A DNA stretch of 64,000 nt, taken from the NCBI RefSeq assembly GCF_000732605.1, contig NZ_JPME01000010.1, positions 62,036 through 126,035 on the forward strand, given 5' to 3'. Under the pieces are notes generated by a model that worked only from the letters and a program-made list of their open reading frames with translations, was not told the origin of the DNA and ran no database searches. This document shows positions 1-8,583 of the stretch, piece by piece; the first letter of the stretch is position 1; each line of letters begins with the position of its first letter. A program made the translations under genes and the position numbers. The DNA is from Lacrimispora celerecrescens. Lineage in GTDB: Bacteria; Bacillota; Clostridia; Lachnospirales; Lachnospiraceae.

Positions 1-193
1 CTCCTCCGGCATTTTTTATAATTTTGGCGTCCCCATTTTTAATCCCCAGAGCCATGGGCAGTAATTCTGTTAATCGAGTGTCCATACAGGATACGATTGC
101 GACTTTTTTATCCGGGAACTTATTGGTAATATATTTTACATATCCTTTGTTTTCAACAAATTCCTTATTAAATTTCAGTATCTCGTTAATCAT
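1..193 (-). CDS. Beta-class carbonic anhydrase, N-terminal part (runs off the window edge)
   Basis: This is the first 64 residues of a gene that continues beyond position 1. The protein starts MINEILKFNKEF and reaches VSCMDTRLTE, with Cys36, Asp38 and Arg40 matching the CxDSR-type zinc and catalytic motif of beta-carbonic anhydrases, and then a KNAGG segment that is also typical of the family. The family interconverts CO2 and bicarbonate in the cytoplasm. The ATG at 193 is preceded by a purine-rich GAGGAATGAAGG. The later zinc ligands (His and Cys) lie outside the window, so activity cannot be judged. A carbonic-anhydrase-like protein of altered function remains possible. Confidence 0.8.
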   Translation of the reverse strand, partial: MINEILKFNKEFVENKGYVKYITNKFPDKKVAIVSCMDTRLTELLPMALGIKNGDAKIIKNAGG

Positions 194-230
194 CCTTCAT
201 TCCTCTTCCGCATGCTTATTCAGCCTATCA

Positions 231-1181
231 TTAAAACAGCTTTAAATAATTCCCATATCCTTCTTTTTCCATCTTTTCTTTGGGAATAAATCTTAAAGAA
301 GCACTGTTAATACAATAGCGCAGTCCTCCCCGGTCTATCGGACCATCTTCAAATACGTGGCCTAAATGGGCATCTCCCAGTTTGCTTCTGACCTCCGTGC
401 GGAGCCTTCCAAAGCTCCGGTCCTCAACATTATTAAGAGTATCTAAGTCAATGGGCTTAGAAAAGCTGGGCCAGCCGCAGCCTGATTCAAATTTATCAGT
501 GGACATAAAAAGCGGTTCCCCTGTTGTAATATCCACATAAATTCCTTCTTCAAATTTATTATAATATTCATTTTGAAAGGGAGGCTCTGTTGCACTGTTT
601 TGTGTTACTTCAAACTGTAAGTCAGTCAGATTTTCTCTCAATTCACTTTTTGGCTTTTTACCGTACTTTTTGCTTTTATCCTCTGCCTTCTTTGCTTTTT
701 CGAATTTATCAGCTCCAATATGGCAGTATCCGCCCGGGTTTTTATCCAGATATTTCTGATGGTACTCCTCTGCCCGGTAGTAACAGGAAAGAGGCTTTAC
801 TTCAATCGCTATTTTCTCTTTATATTTTTTCTGAAGCTCATTAATGGAATCCCGGATTACCGCCTCATCCTTGTCATCCGTGAAATAGATTCCTGTCCGG
901 TACTGGGAACCAACATCGCCTCCCTGGCGGTTCACGCTTATGGGATTGATCACGTCATAGTAAAGCTGCAGCAAATAGGTAAGACCTATTATGCTGTCGT
1001 CGTATTCCACCTTCACCGTTTCTGCATGCCCGGTATTATGGCTGCACACTTCCTTATAAGTTGGATTCTCCGTATTTCCATTGGCATATCCTACCTCTGT
1101 AAACAGGATGCCCGGAATATTCTCCAGATACTTTTCTGTTCCCCAAAAGCAGCCGCCTGCCAGATAAATTTCCTTCTTCAT
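231..1181 (-). CDS. msrAB: Bifunctional peptide methionine sulfoxide reductase MsrA/MsrB
   Basis: A 316-residue fusion that reduces both S and R epimers of methionine sulfoxide in proteins. The MsrA domain comes first, with the GGCFWG motif and catalytic Cys11. The MsrB domain fills the C-terminal half, with GCGWPSF, LGHVF and [11 protein letters not shown] carrying the catalytic Cys near 290. The usual MsrB zinc CxxC pairs are absent (the matching place reads YVDITTGEP), as in many bacterial MsrB domains. An in-frame GTG at 1190 lies inside the ribosome binding site GAGGTGAT, so the ATG at 1181 is the start. It lies about 20 bp downstream of the NUDIX gene, so cotranscription is likely. The role is repair of oxidised protein in the cytoplasm. 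Confidence 0.95.
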   Translation of the reverse strand: MKKEIYLAGGCFWGTEKYLENIPGILFTEVGYANGNTENPTYKEVCSHNTGHAETVKVEYDDSIIGLTYLLQLYYDVINPISVNRQGGDVGSQYRTGIYFTDDKDEAVIRDSINELQKKYKEKIAIEVKPLSCYYRAEEYHQKYLDKNPGGYCHIGADKFEKAKKAEDKSKKYGKKPKSELRENLTDLQFEVTQNSATEPPFQNEYYNKFEEGIYVDITTGEPLFMSTDKFESGCGWPSFSKPIDLDTLNNVEDRSFGRLRTEVRSKLGDAHLGHVFEDGPIDRGGLRYCINSASLRFIPKEKMEKEGYGNYLKLF

Positions 1182-1201
1182 AGTAATCACCTCGTTCTCT
1201 G

Positions 1202-1855
1202 TTATGGTATCAAATGATATTCTTCCATTAGCTTAACTGCAGACTTTACGATCTGAGCCGTCATGCCCCATATGATCCAGTCTTCATATTTGTAAAACAA
1301 AACGTCATAAGTTCCTTTTGCCCAAGGGTATTTTACCCCTCCCGGAATCCATTCATACGGAAAATCCTCCGGCGGCTCCGAAATCAGTTTACTCACAAAT
1401 CGCTCCGGCTCCTGACTGCGGAAGAAATCCAGTGGTATTTTTATGACCTCTTCTACTTCATCTCTGCTAAATGTATCATGATAATCGCTTATAACGCCAA
1501 TAAAAGGATGGATCATCAAGTTAAAGGGGGACAGATAAATATCTCCCGGCCCCATCACCTCAATCTGCTGCGGCAATACCATCAGTTCTTCAACGGTCTC
1601 ACGCACCGCGCATTCCTGAATGGACTCCCCGGCTTCCAGCTTTCCGCCTGGAAAACAAACCTCTCCCGGCTGCCGTTTTAACTCATTAGACCTTTTTTCA
1701 AAAAGCAGATAATTGACTCCTGAAATACGGATCAGGGGAATCAGTACTGCATACTGTCTGAATTTTTCTTCTCCGATCATTCCTGGACGCCGGATTGAAA
1801 ATTGTTCTTTCTCCAGAATAATGGCCTCCTTCCTAGGATTGATCCCAAAGACCAT
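1202..1855 (-). CDS. NUDIX hydrolase, CoA pyrophosphatase type
   Basis: The protein carries the sequence [20 protein letters not shown] followed by the NUDIX box ending RETVEEL. The segment before the box ([22 protein letters not shown]) matches the CoA-specific NudL/UPF0035 subgroup, which cleaves CoA and related dinucleotides to 3',5'-ADP and phosphopantetheine. The longest frame gives 217 residues from an ATG at 1855, but that ATG has no ribosome binding site. A perfect AAGGAGG lies inside the frame at about 1831-1825, 5 to 8 bases ahead of an ATT (1819) and a CTG (1816). Translation may therefore start there and drop 12 to 13 residues. Family assignment is firm, substrate is inferred. Confidence 0.85.
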   Translation of the reverse strand: MVFGINPRKEAIILEKEQFSIRRPGMIGEEKFRQYAVLIPLIRISGVNYLLFEKRSNELKRQPGEVCFPGGKLEAGESIQECAVRETVEELMVLPQQIEVMGPGDIYLSPFNLMIHPFIGVISDYHDTFSRDEVEEVIKIPLDFFRSQEPERFVSKLISEPPEDFPYEWIPGGVKYPWAKGTYDVLFYKYEDWIIWGMTAQIVKSAVKLMEEYHLIP

Positions 1856-2068
1856 GGGATAAATGCTATATAAATTCTACACTAAATCTAATATAATAAC
1901 AATAGTAATTCCTACTTACATACTATATATTCATCCTTTTTTACTATCTTATAGAGTGACAGAATGATATCGAGCAAATGTATGACTATTACGAAACATG
2001 ATCGGAATTTTAGAAAAACATATCCATGCGGATACGCGATAAAATTATATGGACGGGAGAAATTAACA

Positions 2069-2800
2069 ATGAAACAGAACCCTTACGATAACAAAGCATT
2101 CTTTGAAAAATACAGCCAAATGGACCGTTCCACAAAAGGGCTTGACGGTGCAGGGGAATGGAAAACTCTTGAATCAATGCTGCCTGAATTTAAAGACAAG
2201 CGGGTGCTGGATTTGGGCTGTGGATTTGGCTGGCATTGCCAGTATGCCATAGAGAATGGTGCAAAAACTGTCACAGGCATTGACATTTCCGAAAAAATGC
2301 TTGCTATTGCAAAGGAAAAGACAAGTGATAAAATCTGCTATCGCCAAATGCCAATTGAAGAAATATCTTTCAGCGAAAATTCCTTTGATGCAGTCATCAG
2401 CTCTCTTGCGTTCCACTATATCGAATCTTTTGAGCAGATTGTTGAAAAGGTGTCCTGCTGCCTTGTAAAAGGAGGCGATTTTGTCTTTTCTGTGGAGCAT
2501 CCGGTTTTTACTGCGTACGGCAGCCAGAAATGGTATTACGACGAAACCGGTAAGATTCTTCACTTTCCAGTTGACAATTACTTTTTTGAGGGACAAAGAC
2601 AGGCCAATTTTCTCGGTGAACATGTCACAAAATATCATAAGACCCTGACCACCTATTTGAATGGTTTGATACTGGCAGGGTTTGAAATCACCGGTGTTGT
2701 GGAGCCTCAGCCATCGAAACACCTTCTTCAGACCGTGGAAGGCATGGAAGATGAGCTTCGCAGGCCCATGATGCTGATCATTTCAGCAAGGAAAAAATAA
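2069..2800 (+). CDS. Class I SAM-dependent methyltransferase
   Basis: A 243-residue cytosolic methyltransferase. Motif I reads VLDLGCGFGWHCQYA, the acidic ribose-binding end of strand 2 follows in TGIDISEKML, and the motif IV region is FDAVISSLAFHYIES. The order suits the UbiE/Methyltransf_11 group. The substrate cannot be told from sequence. The ATG at 2069 follows GGGAG at a good distance and matches the usual family start (MKQNPYDNKAFFEKYSQ). An in-frame extension back to 1964 lacks a ribosome binding site and looks like untranslated leader. It converges with the DNA glycosylase gene across a hairpin at 2813-2841. Confidence 0.85.
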   Translation: MKQNPYDNKAFFEKYSQMDRSTKGLDGAGEWKTLESMLPEFKDKRVLDLGCGFGWHCQYAIENGAKTVTGIDISEKMLAIAKEKTSDKICYRQMPIEEISFSENSFDAVISSLAFHYIESFEQIVEKVSCCLVKGGDFVFSVEHPVFTAYGSQKWYYDETGKILHFPVDNYFFEGQRQANFLGEHVTKYHKTLTTYLNGLILAGFEITGVVEPQPSKHLLQTVEGMEDELRRPMMLIISARKK

Positions 2801-2812
2801 CCGGTATCCGAA

Positions 2813-2841
2813 AGAAAAAAAGGGAGCTTATTCGCTCCCTT
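2813..2841 (-). terminator. Rho-independent terminator of the DNA glycosylase gene
   Basis: The inverted repeat GGGAGC/GCTCCC at 2822-2827 and 2834-2839 is followed on the minus strand by a run of seven T. It overlaps the stop codon of the minus-strand glycosylase gene. The plus strand has only two T after the stem, so it should act mainly on the minus strand. Confidence 0.8.
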
Positions 2842-3424
2842 CGATACAAAACCGCCAGAGGTAGTCTTTGGCTTCCTCCGCGTAATCGATTCCCACTCGT
2901 TTTGTAGCTATGATATTGAAATTCTCGTCTGTGCCTTCCTCAAAATATACCTGATCACCGCATAGGTCTATGCCGTTAACGCTTCTATCCAGTGATAATG
3001 CCATGCATAACTTTCCCGGGCCGTTTATAAGGCCCTTGTGCTGGCTTTTAGAAAGCTGCTCATACTCCTTCTCAAATCTCTTTTGCGCCATTAACTGGAT
3101 TCCCTCCAATGGTTCAGCAGCTCTTATTAAGACTGCCTGCGGAATCCCCTTCTCTCTCGTCACTACGTTGAAGCACCAGTACATCCCATAAATTAGAAAC
3201 ATATAAGCAAAACCGGGATCTCCATACATCACTTCCACTCTTGGTGTCCTCTTCCCGCCGTAAGAATGGGCAGCTTTATCTTCAACGCCCATATATGCCT
3301 CTGCCTCTACAATCTTAGCGGCGATTCTCTGTCCTTCCCATTCGTGCACAAGCACCTTCCCCAATAACTCCCGGGCAACCAGGACCGAATCCCTGTTATA
3401 GAATTCTCTGTCTAGTTTTTTCAT
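2828..3424 (-). CDS. 3-methyladenine DNA glycosylase (Mpg/AAG family)
   Basis: A 198-residue base-excision repair enzyme that removes alkylated purines from DNA. It aligns along its whole length with the Mpg family: LAxELLGK-type opening (VARELLGKVLVHEWEG), the catalytic segment IVEAEAYMGVEDKAAHSYGGK containing the conserved glutamate, RTPRVEVMYGDPGFAYMFLIYG, and the late LINGPGKLCMAL motif. This fold is unrelated to AlkA and TagI. The ATG at 3424 follows AAAGGAAGG. The gene stands alone between convergent and tandem neighbours and has its own terminator. Confidence 0.93.
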   Translation of the reverse strand: MKKLDREFYNRDSVLVARELLGKVLVHEWEGQRIAAKIVEAEAYMGVEDKAAHSYGGKRTPRVEVMYGDPGFAYMFLIYGMYWCFNVVTREKGIPQAVLIRAAEPLEGIQLMAQKRFEKEYEQLSKSQHKGLINGPGKLCMALSLDRSVNGIDLCGDQVYFEEGTDENFNIIATKRVGIDYAEEAKDYLWRFCIEGSE

Positions 3425-3463
3425 CCCAGCGGCCTTCCTTTCGCATTCTAATTATGATTCTTT

Positions 3464-4570
3464 CTATTTGAACATTGCACTGGAATTTAATACGGAAGTA
3501 CTGTATACAAAAAGCACATCCTGATCATCAAAGGTGATGTAATCACCGATTAAATCACTGGCAATATAACGGATATCGACCATGGTCACTTTGGAGTACC
3601 CGTCAAGCAAAAGGGGCGCCAGGCTGCTTCCAAAAGAATCCCGGAATATCACCAACTCTTTTCCGTTATTTACATTAGGATTGGTGATTTCCAAAAGAGC
3701 CGCCGCACCGGATAAATATACGTCATAAGGGTCATTTCCCTTAAGCTTTTGGGTATCATATACAGTTGTAGTTTTTCCTGTCTCCCAATTATAAACGGTA
3801 CAGGCATCTATGAGATCATTGGTAAGGTATTTCAGGTTATCCGGTTTCATTGGAAGAGCAGAATGCCCATAATATACTCCGTAAAAAGGGGTTTCCACTT
3901 CGATTGTCTTATATTGACCGGCACGTTCCTTCTCTTCCCCTAATTCTCCCCGGATTATATCCGCTGCCTTTGCAATCTTCTCCTGCTTCCAGTGAATATC
4001 TGTCTTATAATAATCTTCGATTTCCAGAATATCCGATAGATCAATATACTTCGCAAAGTCTGTATTTGCCTTCATCATTTCAAACAGTTTTGGATAGTCC
4101 ATGGAGGGATAACCATTTGCCTGGGAGAGAAAATATCCCTTATCAGGAACTACGGTAAGATACGTTTTCACGTCTTTGCCTTCCATGTATTTTTCATAAA
4201 GATACCGGAATTTATCCGCCGCGTTTTGAATGGAAGCTTCATTCAAAGGGTATTCCATTTTAACGGCATAGCCATCCTGAATATAGATACCGTTATTATC
4301 CTTCTGACCCAATGGATAAAACTTAACATATGCTTTCATGGTACGAAATAAAAAGCGGCCGGGGAATTGATCTTTGGCATATTGCTCAAAACCCTCCATA
4401 AAATCTGCCGTTACAAGATTTTTAAGGGTGATTTCCGGAAAACCGGCAAGCTTTCTTCTTTCACTGGCTGATATTTCCTGTGACGGGGAAAGCCATGAGG
4501 AAATCGCCAAAAGAACCCATACCGTTCCTACCAAAATCACTACCATCCGATTTGTTTTTTTATTCTTCAT
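3464..4570 (-). CDS. DHHW family protein, AlgX/AlgJ-like, partner of MBOAT acetyltransferase
   Basis: A 368-residue protein with one N-terminal membrane anchor (about residues 9-27, MVVILVGTVWVLLAIS) and an extracellular domain. The motif TDIHWKQ is the hallmark of the DHHW family, related to the SGNH-like alginate acetylation proteins AlgJ/AlgX. A late IFRDSFGSS segment is the usual Ser-containing motif of these proteins. It probably receives an acetyl group from the MBOAT protein encoded just upstream (11 bp gap) and transfers it to a surface glycan. The target polymer is unknown. The ATG follows AAGGAGGG. It is the last gene of the DUF4358-MBOAT-DHHW operon. Confidence 0.85.
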   Translation of the reverse strand: MKNKKTNRMVVILVGTVWVLLAISSWLSPSQEISASERRKLAGFPEITLKNLVTADFMEGFEQYAKDQFPGRFLFRTMKAYVKFYPLGQKDNNGIYIQDGYAVKMEYPLNEASIQNAADKFRYLYEKYMEGKDVKTYLTVVPDKGYFLSQANGYPSMDYPKLFEMMKANTDFAKYIDLSDILEIEDYYKTDIHWKQEKIAKAADIIRGELGEEKERAGQYKTIEVETPFYGVYYGHSALPMKPDNLKYLTNDLIDACTVYNWETGKTTTVYDTQKLKGNDPYDVYLSGAAALLEITNPNVNNGKELVIFRDSFGSSLAPLLLDGYSKVTMVDIRYIASDLIGDYITFDDQDVLFVYSTSVLNSSAMFK

Positions 4571-4581
4571 TCCTGCCCTCC

Positions 4582-5985
4582 TTAAAAGCGAAAATACAGA
4601 AATGGATTAAAGGAAGCATCGATTAAGTACGCCGTTGTCAGCAAAAGCAGCACCACACATACCACAGGCTCTGCCCCGGTTAGGGCTAATGAACCAAATG
4701 GCGTTTTACGGATGCGGCCTATGATCCTCTTTGGCAAATCAGTACTTCCGATTATGGCTATCACAAATATAATAAGATAGCTTCTTAAATAATAGACTGA
4801 CTGGACTCCTGTAAACGGCAGTCCGCTCATTCCGAACATGGAACGAATCCGTTCTGCTGATGTACTTAAATCAGGAGCATCGAATATGACGAAGCTTATT
4901 ATTACAAGAAGCATGACATACAAATGTGAAATACTTTTGGGCATTTTCTTTAGAAAACTGCCAAGCCACAGCTTCTCAATCATCAGAAGAACAGCAAATA
5001 ACATTCCCCATATGACAAAATTCCATGCAGCGCCGTGCCATAAGCCGGTCAACATCCATACCAGAAAGATATTAAAGAGCCAGCGCATCCTGCCAACACG
5101 GTTTCCTCCTAAGGGAATATATAAATAATCCCGAAACCAGGTCCCCAGGGACATATGCCACCTGCGCCAGAACTCAGTAATGCTTTGGGAAATAAACGGA
5201 TAATTGAAATTCTCCTGAAAATCAAAGCCAAATACTTTTCCTAAACCGATTGCCATATCACTGTATCCGGAAAAGTCAAAGTAAATCTGTAAAGTAAATG
5301 CCACTGCATATAGCCAGTAAAATAATACATTTCGTTCCTGAGAATCTGCAAAGATATTGCACAATTCTCCAAGGGAATTGGCAATCAGTACCTTTTTTGA
5401 AATTCCAAATAAAAACCTGCGGATTCCAATGCGGATTTTCATAAGACTGTGTTCCCTGCTGTCAAGAGCCTTTGCGATATCCGTATATCTTACAATGGGA
5501 CCTGCGATCAGCTGAGGAAAGAAAGCCACATAGGTGGCCAATGATAATAGATTTTTCTGGGCCTTTGTGCTTTTTCGGTAAACATCAATTGTGTAGCTTA
5601 GAATTTGAAACGTATAAAAGCTGATGCCAATGGGAAGAACTACTTTCAGCAAAGGGACTGATAATCCGGTCAGAGAATTGACGTTTTCAATAAAAAAATC
5701 CACATATTTAAAATACCCCAGCATTCCCAGGGAAAAGACCACTGAAACAATCAGACATCTCTTCCCCCATGCCGAACCGGAGTGCCGCTCAATGAGCAAA
5801 CCAAGAATGTAATTCACCACTATGGACAGGACCATAAATATGATGTACTTCGGCTCTCCCCAGCCATAGAATATGAGGGAAGAAAAAAGCAACACACTAT
5901 TTTTTAACTTCTTCGGACATACAAAGTATAAGCCAATAACTAACGGCAAAAAATAATATAAAAATGTTATACTTGAAAATACCAT
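4582..5985 (-). CDS. MBOAT family O-acyltransferase (AlgI/DltB-like)
   Basis: A 467-residue polytopic membrane protein starting MVFSSITFLYYFLPLVIGLYF, the usual opening of AlgI-like proteins. It carries the conserved stretch DFSGYSDMAIGLGKVFGF, then ITEFWRRWHMSLGTWFRDYLYIPLGG, and the catalytic His in LTGLWHGAAWNFVIWG. The family moves acetyl groups across the membrane for O-acetylation of exported glycans. The ATG at 5985 lies 7 bp after the stop codon of the DUF4358 gene and has only a weak ribosome binding site, so translational coupling is likely. The upstream extension to 6045 overlaps that gene and is rejected. Confidence 0.92.
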   Translation of the reverse strand: MVFSSITFLYYFLPLVIGLYFVCPKKLKNSVLLFSSLIFYGWGEPKYIIFMVLSIVVNYILGLLIERHSGSAWGKRCLIVSVVFSLGMLGYFKYVDFFIENVNSLTGLSVPLLKVVLPIGISFYTFQILSYTIDVYRKSTKAQKNLLSLATYVAFFPQLIAGPIVRYTDIAKALDSREHSLMKIRIGIRRFLFGISKKVLIANSLGELCNIFADSQERNVLFYWLYAVAFTLQIYFDFSGYSDMAIGLGKVFGFDFQENFNYPFISQSITEFWRRWHMSLGTWFRDYLYIPLGGNRVGRMRWLFNIFLVWMLTGLWHGAAWNFVIWGMLFAVLLMIEKLWLGSFLKKMPKSISHLYVMLLVIISFVIFDAPDLSTSAERIRSMFGMSGLPFTGVQSVYYLRSYLIIFVIAIIGSTDLPKRIIGRIRKTPFGSLALTGAEPVVCVVLLLLTTAYLIDASFNPFLYFRF

Positions 5986-5992
5986 GCCGTCA

Positions 5993-6535
5993 CTATTTAG
6001 ATAACTTAAGATCGAAATCTGAACCGCACATTTCTCCAAAGGCATCTACAACCTTTTGGGAGGTTACCGCATCCTTTAAATTAGAATCAACCATAACAAG
6101 CATTACCAGATCATTGTAGGTAACAATCTGAAGGTCATCTGCCATAACACAAATCCACTTTCTCTGATCAATTCCGTCAAGCATTGCCTTTGCAACTGAT
6201 TCTGCATCGGATGCATTATTTACGCGGGCGAGCACCAGTGAATAAGCTTGTGAACCAATCATCGCCTCAGATACAACGGCTTCCTTTACTTTAGAAGCAT
6301 CGTCAAGTCCCATGTTATATTTCACCATATCCTTATTCGTTAAATCAATTGGTGTATTTTCCAGCCTTAAATCAACCTTTGCTTTTTCGTAAATTGTACC
6401 AATAATTTTGGTCAAATCTCCTTTCAGAGCCTCCGGCATATTGCCGCCGCCCTCTGTCTTCTTGCATCCGGTGACTAAAACCATAACCATGGCCGCAAAT
6501 ATAAAAATTGTTGATATCTTATTTCTCATCTTCAT
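5993..6535 (-). CDS. DUF4358 family lipoprotein
   Basis: A 180-residue predicted lipoprotein. The signal peptide has the lipobox LVTGC with the acylated Cys near residue 24, followed by a short Gly-rich linker. The rest is a soluble domain resembling DUF4358, which in clostridia is often found next to MBOAT and DHHW genes. Its function is not known. A role as an outer-face accessory to the acetylation pair is inference from the operon. ATG at 6535 follows AAAGGAG. It is the first intact gene of the operon, directly downstream of a DUF1801 remnant. Confidence 0.75.
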   Translation of the reverse strand: MKMRNKISTIFIFAAMVMVLVTGCKKTEGGGNMPEALKGDLTKIIGTIYEKAKVDLRLENTPIDLTNKDMVKYNMGLDDASKVKEAVVSEAMIGSQAYSLVLARVNNASDAESVAKAMLDGIDQRKWICVMADDLQIVTYNDLVMLVMVDSNLKDAVTSQKVVDAFGEMCGSDFDLKLSK

Positions 6536-6547
6536 AAACGATCTCCT

Positions 6548-6717
6548 TTATTTCTTTTTACCGGACCGGTTTAAGGTAACGGCGGCCAGGATTAGTTCCT
6601 GAAACGCCTCCTCGTCCACTTTCTCTCCTTCGTGAAAGTCGATGGCCCTCCTGGTGTTACCCTCCAATCACCCAGTTCTTCAATTTTCTCATCAATGTAT
6701 TGAGATGGGGATTTCAT
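6548..6717 (-). pseudogene. DUF1801 family gene with an internal deletion
   Basis: From the ATG at 6717 the frame reads MKSPSQYIDEKIEELGDWR, the standard start of DUF1801 (YdhG-like) proteins, and then leaves the family. In a different frame, from about 6655, the sequence reads AIDFHEGEKVDEEAFQELIL and on to RSGKKK and a stop at 6548, the standard end of the same family. The middle of the protein is missing, so a deletion with a frame change has joined the two ends. Intact members are usually over 100 residues. It sits 15 bp downstream of the VOC gene, consistent with the common VOC-DUF1801 gene pairing. Confidence 0.75.
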
Positions 6718-6732
6718 AAAGCAGACTAGTGT

Positions 6733-7137
6733 CTACTTTAAAGCTGTAAACATCCAGTTGATGCCGTATTTGTCCTGTAAAGATCCGTGCAGTGCTGCAA
6801 AAAATGATGGGTTAAGATCCATATAGATCTCACCATCCTGCTTTAAAAGGTCCCAGGCATTTTTAACAAGCGCCTCATCCTTTGTTGTAATGGAAACATA
6901 CATATTCGTTCCTTTTGTGCTTTTCTCAGAACTATCGGCACACATGATTTCCATACCATCAATCTGAAGGCGTGCATGCAGAACAAGATTTTTGTTTTCT
7001 TCGGGAATAGGAAAAGCGGGATTTGACGGCATGTCACTATATTTCCGTAGTTCAGTAATTGTACCGTTAAATGCTTTTTCATACGTTTTAATTGCTTCTT
7101 CACAGTTTCTATTAAACATCAAATAATGACCTAGCAT
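6733..7137 (-). CDS. VOC family protein, PhnB-like
   Basis: A 134-residue protein of the glyoxalase/bleomycin-resistance superfamily, PhnB-like branch: MLGHYLMFNRNCEEAIKTYEKAFNG at the start, MHARLQIDGMEIMCADS-like middle, and SLQDKYGINWMF at the end (the family reads DKFGVxWM). PhnB-like proteins have no agreed biochemical role. The ATG at 7137 follows AGGAGG at proper spacing; the frame extension to 7167 is upstream of that site and is rejected. It forms a pair with the DUF1801 remnant. Confidence 0.88.
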   Translation of the reverse strand: MLGHYLMFNRNCEEAIKTYEKAFNGTITELRKYSDMPSNPAFPIPEENKNLVLHARLQIDGMEIMCADSSEKSTKGTNMYVSITTKDEALVKNAWDLLKQDGEIYMDLNPSFFAALHGSLQDKYGINWMFTALK

Positions 7138-7272
7138 AGTAAAACCTCCTGTTTTCATCTGTATCAAGTAAATTTAATGATCATTGTTATTTTTTACTTT
7201 CTCGTTTTAAATATACCATGAAAATAAATTCCCGCAAACCAACGATTTTCTTAAATAAACTTTACGCTCCAT

Positions 7273-7304
7273 AAAAAGACTGCATAAGCTTTACTTATGC
7301 AGTC
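7273..7304 (-). terminator. Rho-independent terminator after the MBL-fold gene
   Basis: A perfect 11-bp stem GACTGCATAAG/CTTATGCAGTC with a 5-base loop is followed on the minus strand by TTTTTAT. It lies about 20 bp after the stop codon of the MBL-fold hydrolase gene. Confidence 0.85.
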
Positions 7305-7324
7305 CTTGTTTGTCATACATTCTA

Positions 7325-8041
7325 CTAGCGTTCCATAAGAGAATTCATGATAGTAAGGATATTTTGTTTGCTCATTGGTTCGGCATGTCCCATGACACAA
7401 GTATCAAAATCAAATCCTTCCATTGACGTAATTAATGAACGAAGTTTCTCTTTATCTAAGAAGCAGTTGTTATAATAATCCACTCCAACCGCATCTCCGA
7501 TGAATAGTACTTTTTCCTGAGGTATGAGTACACAAATGCAATCCTCACTGTGAGGAGATTCCACATGATGAAGTTCTGCAGTTACATCTCCTAAGTCAAT
7601 TACCATTGATTCACCAACAGTAAGATCTGAGGTTACTACTCGTATCTCTGAAAGCAGGGGATACTCTGTACGGATACTCGTATCAGCAAATTCAATTTCA
7701 ACCTTTGCTTCCAGTCTTTTTTTCATTTCTGCATCCGTCCATTCCCATTTCGCCATTTCTGCTAATTTGGCATTTGTTTTTTTATGAGCGATTGTGATCC
7801 CTTCCACCGAATGCATACCAAATGTATGATCCCAATGCCAATGGGTGACCACAGTAAAACCTGGTTTTTTTAATCCTTCCTTGCTCAGAGCTTCATAAAA
7901 TGATTCCACATGCTTTTGGGAATTGCCTGCGTCTATCATTAAAGAATACTTCTGTCCGTTTACATATCCAAGAACCGGTCTGTCGGCCGATTTATCAAAC
8001 ATGCTGTAAAATACGCGATCTGTTAGTTGTCTAAATTCCAT
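7325..8041 (-). CDS. MBL-fold metallo-hydrolase
   Basis: A 238-residue metallo-beta-lactamase superfamily protein. The metal-binding motif is THWHWDHTFG (HxHxDH, residues about 86-91), with further ligands likely at HHVESPHSED, IGDAVGVD and the C-terminal MGHAE. The family hydrolyses varied esters, lactones and thioesters with two metal ions; the substrate here is unknown. The GHAEP ending and overall size resemble QuiP/flavo-free hydrolases more than true beta-lactamases, and no signal peptide is present. ATG at 8041 follows AGGAGG. It has its own terminator. Confidence 0.88.
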   Translation of the reverse strand: MEFRQLTDRVFYSMFDKSADRPVLGYVNGQKYSLMIDAGNSQKHVESFYEALSKEGLKKPGFTVVTHWHWDHTFGMHSVEGITIAHKKTNAKLAEMAKWEWTDAEMKKRLEAKVEIEFADTSIRTEYPLLSEIRVVTSDLTVGESMVIDLGDVTAELHHVESPHSEDCICVLIPQEKVLFIGDAVGVDYYNNCFLDKEKLRSLITSMEGFDFDTCVMGHAEPMSKQNILTIMNSLMER

Positions 8042-8096
8042 AAATAAAAACCTCCTGAATATTTAAATCTTACATCCATAGACTAGCCTTTCACAT

Positions 8097-8522
8097 TTAG
8101 CAATTATCGTTTTCTTTTTTCTGATTCCGCAGCATTCCGCATTTATCGTCCGGTAAATATTCAAAATGATGCTTATGATACAATAGATCAGCAGGACAAT
8201 TTGCTATCAGACATATATAGCTGTCTTCATGTGAGTTCTCTTCGAAGTAACCGTCAATGGCCTTCATAATTTGTTCCGCATAACCTTTCCGCCGGTAATC
8301 TTTATCAACCATAATGTCACTTACGACGTAGGTGATGCCGCCATCTCCCACTACTCTTCCAAAACCGATCAATTTTTCTTTATCATACAGTGAAACTGTA
8401 AACAAAGAATTCTGTAAAGCTATTTTGCTTCTTTCCAAATCTTTATTATTCATTCCGGCACGTAACCGAAGACTTATGTAATCCTGGGCTTCCGGAGCTT
8501 CATATACTATCTGTATATCCAT
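8097..8522 (-). CDS. GNAT family N-acetyltransferase
   Basis: A 141-residue single-domain acetyltransferase. The acetyl-CoA binding segment is VSDIMVDKDYRRKGYAEQIMKAI (motif A, R/QxxGxG/A type), preceded by an IGFGRVVGDGG strand. The C-terminal part (YICLIANCPADLLYHKHHFEYL) fits the group of short GNATs annotated YjcF/ElaA-like. Acceptor unknown. ATG at 8522 follows GGGAGG with correct spacing, in preference to an ATG at 8537. Confidence 0.88.
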   Translation of the reverse strand: MDIQIVYEAPEAQDYISLRLRAGMNNKDLERSKIALQNSLFTVSLYDKEKLIGFGRVVGDGGITYVVSDIMVDKDYRRKGYAEQIMKAIDGYFEENSHEDSYICLIANCPADLLYHKHHFEYLPDDKCGMLRNQKKENDNC

Positions 8523-8583
8523 TTTTTCCTCCCTCAACTTTCTAACTTTATATAATAGAAACGTTCACAGCCTGATTATTAAA

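Noticed and set aside
24-245. 73-codon plus-strand ORF
   Set aside because: It is a shadow of the carbonic anhydrase gene, which has family motifs on the other strand.
1964-2068. Longer N-terminus for the methyltransferase
   Set aside because: No ribosome binding site at 1964 and the extra residues do not fit the family; the ATG at 2069 has GGGAG.
2174-2722. 182-codon minus-strand ORF
   Set aside because: Shadow of the plus-strand methyltransferase, with no domain and no ribosome binding site.
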